NCBI GenBank assembly: GCA_002317475.1 | Contig: DCIS01000067.1 | Location: 1 to 42,321 of the forward strand | DNA: 42,321 bases | Reading direction: 5' to 3' | DNA from: Prevotellaceae bacterium UBA1720 | GTDB lineage: Bacteria > Bacteroidota > Bacteroidia > Bacteroidales > Bacteroidaceae | Shown here: in pieces, positions 7,101 to 16,300 of the stretch | How positions within the stretch are numbered: position 1 is the stretch's first letter | Layout of the letters: the number at the start of each line of letters is the position of its first letter | The notes under the pieces: model-generated | Told to the model about the DNA's origin: nothing | The model's input: the letters and a program-made list of their open reading frames with translations, nothing else | Database searches by the model: none | Program-made: the position numbers and the translations under genes

Positions 7101-9604
7101 GTGATAGTGTGATTCTCTCCTCTGAAAGTTCCGGTAAAAGGATGACTACTGTTGCCGACTGGTGTGTAGTCGCCTTCCGAGATGGTGAAATCATTAGCTA
7201 TAATGACGTGGAATTCAACACCTTTAGCATTGTTTACTTTTTCACGTAAAGCAGCCCAGTCTTCTTGATTAGTGATTATGGTGTAATAGCTGGTATCATA
7301 CGCATCACAGACCGTGCACTTATGGTTAGCCTCGCTGTAGGTATGTTTGCCTGTTGCCGCAGTCTTGCCGTCCTCAACTAAAAGGTTACACTTTATGCAG
7401 GTGGATTTGCTGCCCTCAGCACAGGTGGCAGCCTTTTCTGAAGCTCCATTTGCAAACTGATGCTTACATGTATACATTTCCATCTTCATGCATGTTTGAT
7501 AATCACATACGAAGCCCGTTGAATATGAGTCGAGTAGGGAATCTATAGCTTTACTTTGATAATGAGCGCAACTAATCAATCTTCCGAATCCTTTTGTACG
7601 CGCATAAAGCGTCTTGCTATTATAAGATGACGATTTGCGGGTAATAGCGATGAGCAGATTCTTTGTATTGTCGTAGGCGAAGCATTTGTCGAGCTTAATG
7701 GTTTCCCATCCACTTGACGTACTCAATGTTGGATTACCGCTATATACCAGCGTAAATCCCGCATTAGCTGCATCAAAAGAGGTGTCTAGTTCTTTCGTAT
7801 CGGCATCAACCAATTTCATGTAAATCTTGAGCTCTTTTGTTTCAAGGCTATTCTCCCCATCCGTTGCATAAAAGGCAACTGAGGCAATATTGCCAGATAT
7901 CCCTATCTGGTCATTGGTATATAGAGATACAGTAGAAGTATACCTGCTATCGGTTTGGAATACACATTCACTATTACCAAGTTTTGCCAATTCTTCATCA
8001 GATTCTGGACCAATTACGATGGTATTAGTTTTAAAGTAGGTCGGATCAAAGTCGCAACAATACTCGCACACACCATCTACGTATAAATGGTCACCGGCAG
8101 GAATCACGGCATTGACAATGTTATTCTCATCACTAGCTGTTGCACTGCTGTAGCACTGGCCACATTCTATACATTCCCAGCATTCGATTTTACCTGGCTT
8201 ACAGGTTGCAGCCATGGCATCAATGTGTTGAAGTTTGGAATGCTTGCATGCATCGCTCGAGAGTGAGAATTCCGAAAGTTGGAACGTAGTGTTTGGATGT
8301 GTAATCTCCAGTCGAAAAAACTGATAAGCCTTGTCTGGAGCCTTTGGCAGATAAAAGGTGAATGCTTTTTTATTGGTAGCAGTCATTTTTTGGCAGTCGG
8401 TCTTACTGTCAATAACAGTCCACTCTGCATCGTCTGGGTTCACCTTACCCTTCAGTACCCAGGTCTTTGGGTTACGACTTGGATATTCCTTCGTGTCATC
8501 ACCGGTAGTGAAGGTGTAACTACGTACATGTAGAGCTTCTGGCGTGTAGAACTCAACATAGATATTTGAGGCATTCGAAACACGCCATTTGGTATCTGTA
8601 TTGCCATCGAATAAGTTATCGTAACCTTCGTTTGTGTTTCCCGCAGTGCCATCAGTGGCCGCGTTATTGCATGCATCGCTCGAGAGTGAGATTTCCGAAA
8701 GTTGGAACGTAGTGTTTGGGTGTGTAATCTCCAGGCGGAAATACTGATAAGCTGTGTCAGTAGCCTTTGGCAGAACGAAGTTGAATGCTGTTTTATTGGC
8801 AGCATTCATTTTTTGGCAGTCGGTCTTACTGTCAATAACAGCCCACTCTGCGTCGTCAGGGTTCACCTTACCCTTCAGCACCCAGGTCTTTGGGTTACGG
8901 TCAGGAAAAATCCGCGTATCATCACCGGTAGTAAAGGTGTAACTACGTACATGTAGAGCTTCTGACGTGTAGAACTCCACATAGATATTTGAAGCCTTCG
9001 AAACACACCATTTGGTGTCTGTATCGCCATCAAATAAGTTTTGGTAACCTTCACCTTTGTTTCCCGTGGTGCCACCTGTGGCCGAGTAGGTAATGGGTAC
9101 AATGCTTGAGAGTGAGATCTCCGAAAGCTGGAACCAAGCGTTTGGGTGTGTAATCTCCAGGCGGAAATACTGATATGCTGTGTCAGTAGTCTTTGACAGA
9201 CTAAAGGTGACTGCTTTATTATTGGCAGCAGGCATTTTTTCGCAGTCGGTCTTAGTGTCTATAACCGTCCACTCTGCATCGTCAGGGTTTACCTTACCTT
9301 TCAGTACCCATGTTTTTGGGTTACGAATTGGAGATGCCCCCGTGTTATCACCGGTAATGAAGGTGTAACTACCTACATGTAGAGCTTCTGACGTATAGAA
9401 TTCAACATAGATATTTGAGGCATTCGAAATACACCATTTGGTGCCTGTATTGCCATCAAATAAGTTTTCGAAACCTTCACCTATGTTTCCCGCAGTGCCA
9501 TCTGTGGCGGTGTAGGTAATGTTGTCTGCCCTCATCGTTGTTGGGCACATCGCCATCATGACTATTGCCATGAGTAGCGGAAGTAATTGTTTTACCTGTT
9601 TCAT
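4151..9604 (-). CDS. Giant surface protein: discoidin x3, GLUG, InlB-like repeat, BspA LRR, T9SS-like CTD
   Basis: A secreted, probably cell-surface protein of 1817 aa. Sec leader 1-26 (MRA cut before DN). Residues 28-455 are three near-identical tandem F5/8-type C (discoidin-like) units of about 142 aa, each with LFDGNT-type, NPKTWVLKGKVNPDDAEW and YFRLEITHPN motifs. A beta-sandwich-like domain occurs twice (about 523-711 and 1189-1376). Cysteine-knuckle linkers (CTVC, CKIC and similar) separate domains. A GLUG-type beta-helix spans about 790-1000, an InlB B-repeat-like region about 1040-1175, and BspA-type leucine-rich repeats about 1450-1562 (FKGCSALTTLDLS, FQGCTNLKSLTL). A WATVCLPFE domain precedes the end, which has the sorting-type pattern IYTLDGRR and KGVNIVRGKNGQ. 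Together these suggest adhesion to glycans or host/food surfaces. No catalytic domain is seen. The gene leads a run of exported-protein genes and lies 58 nt after a microprotein gene. Confidence 0.88.
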   Translation of the reverse strand: MKQVKQLLPLLMAIVMMAMCPTTMRADNITYTATDGTAGNIGEGFENLFDGNTGTKWCISNASNIYVEFYTSEALHVGSYTFITGDNTGASPIRNPKTWVLKGKVNPDDAEWTVIDTKTDCEKMPAANNKAVTFSLSKTTDTAYQYFRLEITHPNAWFQLSEISLSSIVPITYSATGGTTGNKGEGYQNLFDGDTDTKWCVSKASNIYVEFYTSEALHVRSYTFTTGDDTRIFPDRNPKTWVLKGKVNPDDAEWAVIDSKTDCQKMNAANKTAFNFVLPKATDTAYQYFRLEITHPNTTFQLSEISLSSDACNNAATDGTAGNTNEGYDNLFDGNTDTKWRVSNASNIYVEFYTPEALHVRSYTFTTGDDTKEYPSRNPKTWVLKGKVNPDDAEWTVIDSKTDCQKMTATNKKAFTFYLPKAPDKAYQFFRLEITHPNTTFQLSEFSLSSDACKHSKLQHIDAMAATCKPGKIECWECIECGQCYSSATASDENNIVNAVIPAGDHLYVDGVCEYCCDFDPTYFKTNTIVIGPESDEELAKLGNSECVFQTDSRYTSTVSLYTNDQIGISGNIASVAFYATDGENSLETKELKIYMKLVDADTKELDTSFDAANAGFTLVYSGNPTLSTSSGWETIKLDKCFAYDNTKNLLIAITRKSSSYNSKTLYARTKGFGRLISCAHYQSKAIDSLLDSYSTGFVCDYQTCMKMEMYTCKHQFANGASEKAATCAEGSKSTCIKCNLLVEDGKTAATGKHTYSEANHKCTVCDAYDTSYYTIITNQEDWAALREKVNNAKGVEFHVIIANDFTISEGDYTPVGNSSHPFTGTFRGENHTITLENACGSMDDFGLFGVTKNCHITGLIVKGEITVTGARKHIGSIAGQIQEDTQIDCCSFIGTINAKDCYDSTGGIAGYASTNFKGVIFNCFFKGKIYVDTSMKNNVVGGILGYFNDEKGNKPSIQRNHTEYNMSDYWSESPYINAIVGRIRAHADKVINNTYIDNLFGKRTAINTNGEAILDPSNKRITIHAEVNASNVKHGRATWEYIPPYFDRDKNHYFATQVRVYAKPNMFYHFDKWSDGGELSHYIELTSDIWVYAYFNPNVYSIKVKSVNNKYGTVSGGRTHSYEPYEDGGYATLTANYKDGYHFTMWDDEVTVNPRQVVLDHNGVYTAIFEACDYDPITHVCKICGETYHSYVYAGAENRRHFIKNSFYNMDAPYGQTNNKQTTVTLYTHDQIKKSGHIYDIAYFVSDHYREPKITTDLKIYMALVDSAMTELPSDFKVSDYKFVRVYNHKGVVLGKPIYEWDVITLDTPFEYDNKMNLLVAIRHSGNQCTEQLHLMCTDRTGSYIHTVDDIFTKDVAQPDYKVGNTQAAMRLQLCPHEYDSETHLCKICKASDHSMHAHYGMDGTCNWYITNDNELVVEPVNNDKGRLRSSSIRGWESYSSDIRTARFTKYVDAPNAQCMFDQCTNMEAVDLSNLHTDNAVKMTQMFKGCSALTTLDLSPLNTSNCEWMTGIFQGCTNLKSLTLGNFDMQKVTSGNSTNMFSGCNNLKTLTMKALPYMRYTSTTWSDIYTSFDKFFSGEGKEVKYDLSENSAVNRNESNSLPIPTEAPTFTRTFKFQWATVCLPFEMNMDEQDCEFYNLVDVVEDTLVVEQTSGILPPGTPAILHFTDEQFAAGSYSMVLKANSNKIDVSGDLSLPAINGLIPTGSYERFSLSEAGGYMISKDSFRQALGLAEDEEVFLPPFRCWLKAEDPDHAKVTNYKLKVRGKNGSTSIHTVDGVEMGVDNIYTLDGRRTNRMQKGVNIVRGKNGQIRKIMTR
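8240..9523 (-). repeat. Three tandem ~427-bp coding repeats (discoidin-like units)
   Basis: Units at about 9523-9095, 9094-8669 and 8668-8240 encode residues 28-170, 171-312 and 313-455. Long stretches are almost identical in DNA, for example the segments encoding NPKTWVLKGKVNPDDAEW in each. Such long similar tandem units favour copy-number change by recombination. Confidence 0.85.
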
Positions 9605-9662
9605 GTTTTATGTTTTATGTTTTTATGTTTCTTGTTTCTAGGTTTCTTGTTTCCTTTACTTG

Positions 9663-9809
9663 TTATATACTATCTTTGGATTTTTTTCTTTTCTTCTTCT
9701 TGTCCTGCAAGTCCTCCCACCATAGATAGAGGAAGACGACGATACCCGAGATGGGACCGAGGAGCAGGAGAACCAACTCCCAATCGATGGACGAAATGAT
9801 GTCTGACAT
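9663..9809 (-). CDS. 48-aa single-span membrane microprotein with polybasic tail
   Basis: A short gene not covered by usual length cut-offs. It starts with ATG at 9809 and ends with TAA at 9663. The N-terminus MSDIISSIDWE is followed by a hydrophobic span at about 12-31 (LVLLLLGPISGIVVFLYLWW) and a strongly basic end (DKKKKRKKSKDSI). An AGG lies about 7 nt before the start (CCAGGTC-ATG). By the positive-inside rule the tail should be cytoplasmic and the N-terminus outside. It is 58 nt upstream of the 1817-aa protein gene on the same strand. The layout of one span plus lysine tail matches the 37-aa product before prfA (41487-41600). Function is not recognised; a membrane-peptide or small regulatory subunit role would be speculation. 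Confidence 0.6.
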   Translation of the reverse strand: MSDIISSIDWELVLLLLGPISGIVVFLYLWWEDLQDKKKKRKKSKDSI

Positions 9810-9905
9810 GACCTGGATAAACTTTATTATTAATGGGTGTGAATGTCTATTAAATATTAAAATTTGTTGCTCGATTTTTGAATTGTGTTACAAAAGTATA
9901 AAAAA

Positions 9906-9990
9906 GGAGCCTAACGGGGTGTTAGACTCCTATGCTTAGGTGTTCACTTCCTATCATTTAGGTGTTAGATTCCTATACAAGTCTAACACC
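9906..9990. repeat. Imperfect 21-22-bp direct repeats with nested hairpins
   Basis: Three copies of a GGTGTTnnnnTCCTAT-type unit start at 9918, 9939 and 9961, followed by an inverted copy (TCTAACACC, 9982-9990) that can pair with 9961-9969 over 9 bp. The first copy also pairs with upstream sequence: 9906-9915 against 9921-9930, with one mismatch and a GGGGT loop. Spacing of about two helical turns would suit cooperative protein binding; this is an inference. They could equally be a leader RNA structure for the minus-strand transcript. Confidence 0.65.
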
Positions 9991-10164
9991 TATGTTTCAA
10001 ATTTGATAGAAAATGTTTCAAAAATGAAAACGCTGATTGATAAGAAAAAAAACTAATTACTAAAACTTCAATAGAACACTCATGATGGAAATTTGCGCTT
10101 TGATGGCTTGGAAATATCAATAATGGAATATTTTGTCTTCATACGGCAAAAAACTTTGCAAAAC

Positions 10165-10204
10165 TTGTCTACCATAAATAATTTTTCTGTAACTTTGTTG
10201 TCGG
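10165..10204 (+). promoter_or_regulatory. Possible Bacteroidetes-type promoter for the 3673-aa gene
   Basis: TAACTTTG (10190-10197) fits the TAnnTTTG -7 consensus. An upstream TTG (10165-10167) lies 22 nt away, slightly longer than the usual 19-21 nt spacer. A start near 10204 would give a leader of about 150 nt. The weak -33 match and spacing keep this tentative. Confidence 0.35.
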
Positions 10205-10356
10205 TAATCTTAGCGATAATTGTTTGTGTTACTTTGTAATTGAGCCATATAAAGAATAAGGGTTTTACTAATTGCCAAATTTTCAAGAACTTATATTGCT
10301 CTTACGTAAAATTATGATATATAATAACAGGATAAGATAAATCAAAAGAATATTGA

Positions 10357-13300
10357 ATGAATTACAAGTTGGAAAAAGGTAAAGTATTGCCAATGAATGT
10401 TTGCCGATCACCATGGGTTCTGAATTTGACAATGTGCTTGGCTGCCATGCTGATGACAGTAACGAGCGCATGGGCTCGAGACGATAAGTATTGGGATAAC
10501 TATGAGTCGGACTATGTATACTCCAATTTCAGTAAAGAAACGGATAGTAGTGGAAAGACGGTATTTTTGATCAATAATGCCGCAGAATTGGGTCGTCTTG
10601 CTCATTTCCTGACTGTCTCAAAGGATAAAAATATAATTAATGAAGTACAAAACGGTATCATCCGTCTTGAGAATGATATCGACTTGGCTGACCACCGTTG
10701 GAGAGCACTGGGTGAGGGTAGTAATGGTTTTTTCTACAAAGGAACCTTTGACGGAAATGGCAAGGTCATCAGGAATATGTATATCAATGAAGGCAATGGT
10801 GGTAAGGGTGCTGGATTCTTTGACAAAGCAGGAAACGGAATGACGGTTAAGAACGTTATCTTCGAAAACTGCTATGCCACTCAGTCCGAAAACACGGGTT
10901 TGGTTGTGGGATTAGTAGAAAATGCCAATGATGTAACCTTTGAAAATATTGAATTCAGAAAATGCCGTGTCTGGTGTGATGAGCATAACGGATTCCTGAC
11001 GGGCTATGTTAACAAGAGTAAAAACCTGAAAGTCAAGGATATCACGATTCATGGCAAATATGAAGGTGAATACAAATCAAAGTCCAACGACAAGTATACC
11101 AACGTAGAGGGTAGCAATTATAATGGTGGACTTATAGGTTGGCTAAGACAAAGTGATGACTTTGAATTTGACCATGTATTCATTAGTGATGTTTTAATTC
11201 GCGGTACCCATTATGTAGGTGGTATTGTAGGTGAGATTAATGCTTCAACCGGTATCATCAAGAATTGTTATACAGACACATCTTTCTCTGGCGGTAGAGA
11301 CTGTACCGGTGGCATTGCTGGAAAGATATACAATAATGGTGCTAATGTGACCATTAAAAACTGTGTCATACGAGTCAAAAATGATATCTTTCTCAACGGA
11401 ACAGACAAACGTGAAAATGCTGCCACTGGTGGAGCTGTAGGATTGGTCAGTAACCAAGCCTACCTCACATTGGATAATGTAGCAGTAAGATTAGAAAAAA
11501 GTGAACCAAGTTTTCAATTTGACAAGGAACAGGGCCTCCTTGTTGGAAGTAGTTCTTCAAAAGGTCATATTGAAGCAAAAAACTGTTACTATGATACAAG
11601 GATGGGTGGCAAAACCACATCAGACGTAGAAAATCTGCTTTTTGGAACTAACATCACGAGTGGAAACAGAACTTATCTTCAGTTGGAAAACTTATGTTCA
11701 TTCGCTCCTTCCAAAAACAATGCAGAGGATGTTTATTTCCTAGCCAATATGAATGCTTTGGGCGCTTGCTATGGTTATATAAGTAGCTATGATGACAGAC
11801 CTGATATCTCTGACTATTTCTTCCCTCTGAAGGACAAGGAAAGTGGAATGGTTGTGGGGTATACCTATAGTAAAAATACCGGTAATATTTCAAGTGCAAA
11901 GGGGGGGGATCCCCAATCAAGCAATGTAGACAAGAATAATATCGAAATCCTTGGCAAGGATTTCTCGATATACCCTATTGGGTTGATGGTAATGATGAAA
12001 TACGGCAAACCGACCACCTACACTTTCGTGGGCAAGGATGGCAAGTGGATCTACCGTGACGCCAGCACAAATGTCAAGGACAAAAAACGTATCAATTACA
12101 ATACGTTTGTGTCGTGGCCGGAATCGCACGGTGGAATGTTGAAGGCTGAGTACATAGACAAACCAAAGATCAAAGGTCTTAAAGCAGATTATAATGATGT
12201 AAAGAAGACAGTCAAACTCACATGGACTGTTGACAAACTAAATAAAGACTATTGGAAAGATGCCAAGTACGTCATTGAGCGCAAGCATGATAGCAAGTCT
12301 GTGTATGATACCATCAACGTTGACCATTCGGAATGGACAGACTATGATCCCATGCTGACAGGCAAGAATAGTATTTATAGTGTTTATGTTATTTGTCCTT
12401 CTTTATTCTATAGCATAAGTGATAACGGTAGTTCGTACTCAGCAAGACAAACAGTAACAGCCAAGGAAGGCTATACCATTTCGGGTGAGGGGTACAGAGT
12501 AGATGGAGATATGGTATATGTACATGCCAAAATACCCAACTCGCAACTGCTCAAGGATGCAAACATCAAGTTGCTGAAGTGGACTAGCAATACGGAGGAT
12601 GAATACGAGAATGCTCATAATGGAGATAAAACAGGCTTCATCTCAAATATTATCAATAATGCGAAAGATTATACGGTAAAAACCCTGACTTACAAACCGA
12701 ACGTCAACAACGATGAAAACTATCTGCAAGTCGAATTGTCAGATGATGTTGACAGGAGTATATGCTACATGACCTATTATATGATCTATGTGGATGGCTG
12801 TAAGAATGCTGGCACGCTGAAAGACAAAACCTACAACTCAAAGAAAATTGGTGTCGCGGCCAATGAAAGTATTAAGATCTATTCCTTCATGGCCAGCAAA
12901 GGCGAAATGAAGGTAAACCTGTCATGGAAGGTAAAGAACAACAGTGAGCAGGATATGATTTTTTCCATCTCTCGCAAGCGCTATGTAGAAGGGGATACGG
13001 ACGAGAAGGAAAGTGACTGGCTTCGATTGGCAAACATTCAAAGTGCTGCATCCAGCTTGTCATATACAGACGATGCATACCCTGGATATGTTTATGTCTA
13101 TCGAATTCGTGCACATGCCAAGTGTAGTTCAACTTACAGCGAAGCCGTCTATGAAAGCGAGGCGAAAGACATAGGTTTTACCACCAGTCGAGGCACCATC
13201 ATGGGTACTATTACCTACAATGGTGGATCCAATATCGTTCAGGGTGTGGATGTACGTCTCGCCTCTGATGGGAACACACTGCAAGAGACAATACCTGCCT

Positions 13301-16300
13301 ATTCCATGTTCTTCTCGGGTGAGAAAGATTGTCTGCCCTTGGCACCCGGACTAGGAGACGATTTCTGGGCAGGTGATTGGACCCTTCAATTCCTGATGCG
13401 TCCCCACGACACTCAGAGCAATAGCAATAACATTCGTGTGCTCTCCCTGCCCGGACGTATGGCAGTGAACCTCAATCAGCAAAGTAATACCCTTCTGTTG
13501 GCCGGCAATAAAATGGCCATTAAGGATGGTAGTTGGGACAACCATATTGTTATCCAGCATGACAATAGCGGTTACAAACTGGGTATCACCTCTGCAAAAG
13601 TCGATGGTGGTGTGCAGACAGACTGGCTTGTCAAGGTAACTGACAAGGCGATGATTGATTGGATGAAGAATAACGGTGAGGAGATGGTCAACATCGATAC
13701 ACTATACTTTGGACTCAACGAACGTCAACTGACCAAGACTACAGGTATTCCCGCCTCCTTCAAAGGGTGGATTGACGAGGTAAAACTGTGGAATGACGTG
13801 CTAACAAGTGAAGAGTTGGAGAATACCTACGATCGCTACATTGCTGGTACGGAAACTAAACTACGTGGCTACTATACCTTTGATTCAGGTGTAGGTGAAT
13901 ACGCTTTCGATGGTAGTCATCCCGGCGGTGTCTGGGGCAATCGAAACACCAAGTTGCCTTTGCCAGACTACCCCTCTATTACAACCTTTGTGCCTGATGA
14001 CAGTGTGCTGTGCTATCGTGGCATAACTGATAAATACGGTAACTACCAAATTGCAGGTGTACCCTATATGGGTGAAGGTACCAACTATATGGTGGTGCCT
14101 GTCTATGGTACACATGAGTTCCAGCCTGCTAGCATACGCCGCTTTGTCAGCGCAAATAGCCTTGCCCATAGTGATGTGGATTTTACGGACAAGAGCTCCT
14201 TCTATGTCAAGGTAAAGGCTCGCTATGCTATGGGAAACTATCCTGTCAAGGGACTAAATATATATGTCGATGGTATTTCTTCTACATCAAACGGCAAGGA
14301 GATCACTACTGATGAAAATGGCGAGGCTGAGATACAAGTTCCCATCGGTCAGCACCAGTTGAAACTTCTCGGCACAGGTCATACACTGGTCAACGAAGGC
14401 TATCCTTGCTCTGTGACAGGCATCGCTGCAGATGGAACCATCAGCTATAAACCCTTACAGGAAACGGACCAGCCAAACTATTTGGACTTCCAGCATGACC
14501 GCACGGCTCCCGTTGAGTTCTATGACGGTACCTTCGCCCGTCTAGCAGGAAAGATTGTAGGTGGAAGCGCTGAAGAGGAAAAACCCATCGGATTCGGATT
14601 GACCAATGCTAATCTGGGAAATGCTCGCATAGTCATCAAGCCCGAAAAGGATGCGGACAAGTATGCGCTGTATAGCTTTGGAGCAGAAGGTGATAAGTTT
14701 GAGCTGGGGAATAGTTTGGTAAATGACACACTGGATAATGGACAAATCAAGAGCGTCACAACCTACACATCTGGCTCGTCTGAAATCGCGATTGATGTGG
14801 ATCCCGTGAGTGGTGAATACCTTGCCATGGTACCTCCCATCAACATGATGGTGGATCATGTTTGCACCACGGGAACAGCAGGCATTCAACTGGTTAATGC
14901 AGATTTCCGCTACAGCAATATGCCCAATACAATCAAGTTTGAAGACATCACCCAACTTAAGGCTGATACACTTTGGGTAGAAGGGAAAGATAGTAGTTTG
15001 ACGAACTTTGAAGTTTTCAAATATCATGCAAAAAAGAGCTATATTAATTATGTAGATCCCGAATTCAGCCTGTATAACCCAAACGCAAAGGACAGCCTTA
15101 TGCAGGGTGACCCCAATTACACAACTCTGTGGCAAAATGATCTAGGCGAAACGGTCAACGATACGGTCCCACTTTGGCATGATGTTATTCGCGATGGCAG
15201 TTCAGACTCTTACTTAATCAAAACCACTGATTCTCAGGAGAAACTAATAGGGCGCCCAGTCTTTACTCAAGGTTACCGCTACAAAACATATATGCGTATA
15301 GCTGAGAAATATACGAACCGTACTACGGGGCGTGACTCGCTCTATAATCAAGAGGATATTCTCATTACCATCCATAACGCACTCTCTACAAAGGGCTGTT
15401 CCTCAATTTCAACGGGGGGGTATTCACTGGATGAGAGCAAGGCCGAGGACACAGAATTGACGGTTTCAGAAGATGGCATTGTGAAGTATGATTGGATTGC
15501 GGGTTATCCCAATCCTACAGGTGACCATACCCTCAGCATGCAGATTACCTATACAACTAACGGTGTAGAGTATTCTCCAGAGACAGGCAAGATAACTGGC
15601 ATAGTAGCTGGTGCTGTACCCATTCCTGGTACCAACTTTGTAACAGCAGGTCCTAACATGGTTTCTTTTGTTTTGCGTGACCCTCCAGGGAGTGGTAGCT
15701 ATTCATGGTTGGAAAAGGGATCTACAATCACTTCATCGTATACCCAAGAAAAAGGATGGCTTGGTAACAACGATTATAATAATAGTGTAAGTATCGGTCA
15801 TGAGAATATTACTTTTGCAGGTGATGGCATGACTTTTTATACAGGTACTAATATTTATAATTACGATGACGTTAACTGGGCAATTGTTACTACACAAAAT
15901 ATTGGTGATAACAAATCACATTCTCTCTCATTTACACTGAATGATAATCTTCAGACCAGCTCTGATCCCTATTATGTTGGTGTCAATGGTGATATTTATG
16001 TAGGAACTAGTAGTAATATGAACTTTGCGCAATGTAATGTATTAGGCTTTAGGCGTTTGTCGAGTCCAGAAGAAGGTTCAATCATGAGTAGTGAAAAGAA
16101 CCATTATGTTTTGGACCAGGATAAGAGCATTGCGCAGACAGACTCTTTTACAACAGTATTTGTATATAGCCAGGAGCATATTATCAACGAACTCATCCCA
16201 CAATTGAAGTCGTTGCGCCATTCACGAATAGACGTCTGGACAGATGGCGATCCGTCGTCCTATAATCCAGACCCAGATCGTAATCTCAAACGTGCATTTT

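Larger units (their letters stand above)
9810..10356. promoter_or_regulatory. Divergent control region between the two giant surface-protein genes
   Basis: 547 nt of AT-rich DNA without a convincing gene. It holds the repeat/hairpin cluster at 9906-9990, a possible minus-strand -7 box (TACTTTTG, 9891-9898, no good -33 partner) and a possible plus-strand promoter (TAACTTTG at 10190-10197 with TTG at 10165-10167). It must contain signals for both the minus-strand operon and the plus-strand 3673-aa gene. Short open frames here show no coding character. Confidence 0.6.

Noticed and set aside
6644..7249. 201-codon plus-strand frame inside the 1817-aa gene
   Set aside because: Antisense shadow of the GLUG region with no leader, motif or upstream signal.
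9587..9799. 70-codon plus-strand frame in the gap before the 1817-aa gene
   Set aside because: It is opposite the 48-aa microprotein frame and has low-complexity FLFLGFLF content from poly-T; no sign of selection.
9906..9990. Possible CRISPR-like repeats
   Set aside because: The 21-22-bp units are adjacent without spacers, are imperfect, and no cas genes are nearby.
14542..15135. 197-codon minus-strand frame inside the 3673-aa gene
   Set aside because: Antisense shadow; composition rich in H, I and C with no recognisable domain.
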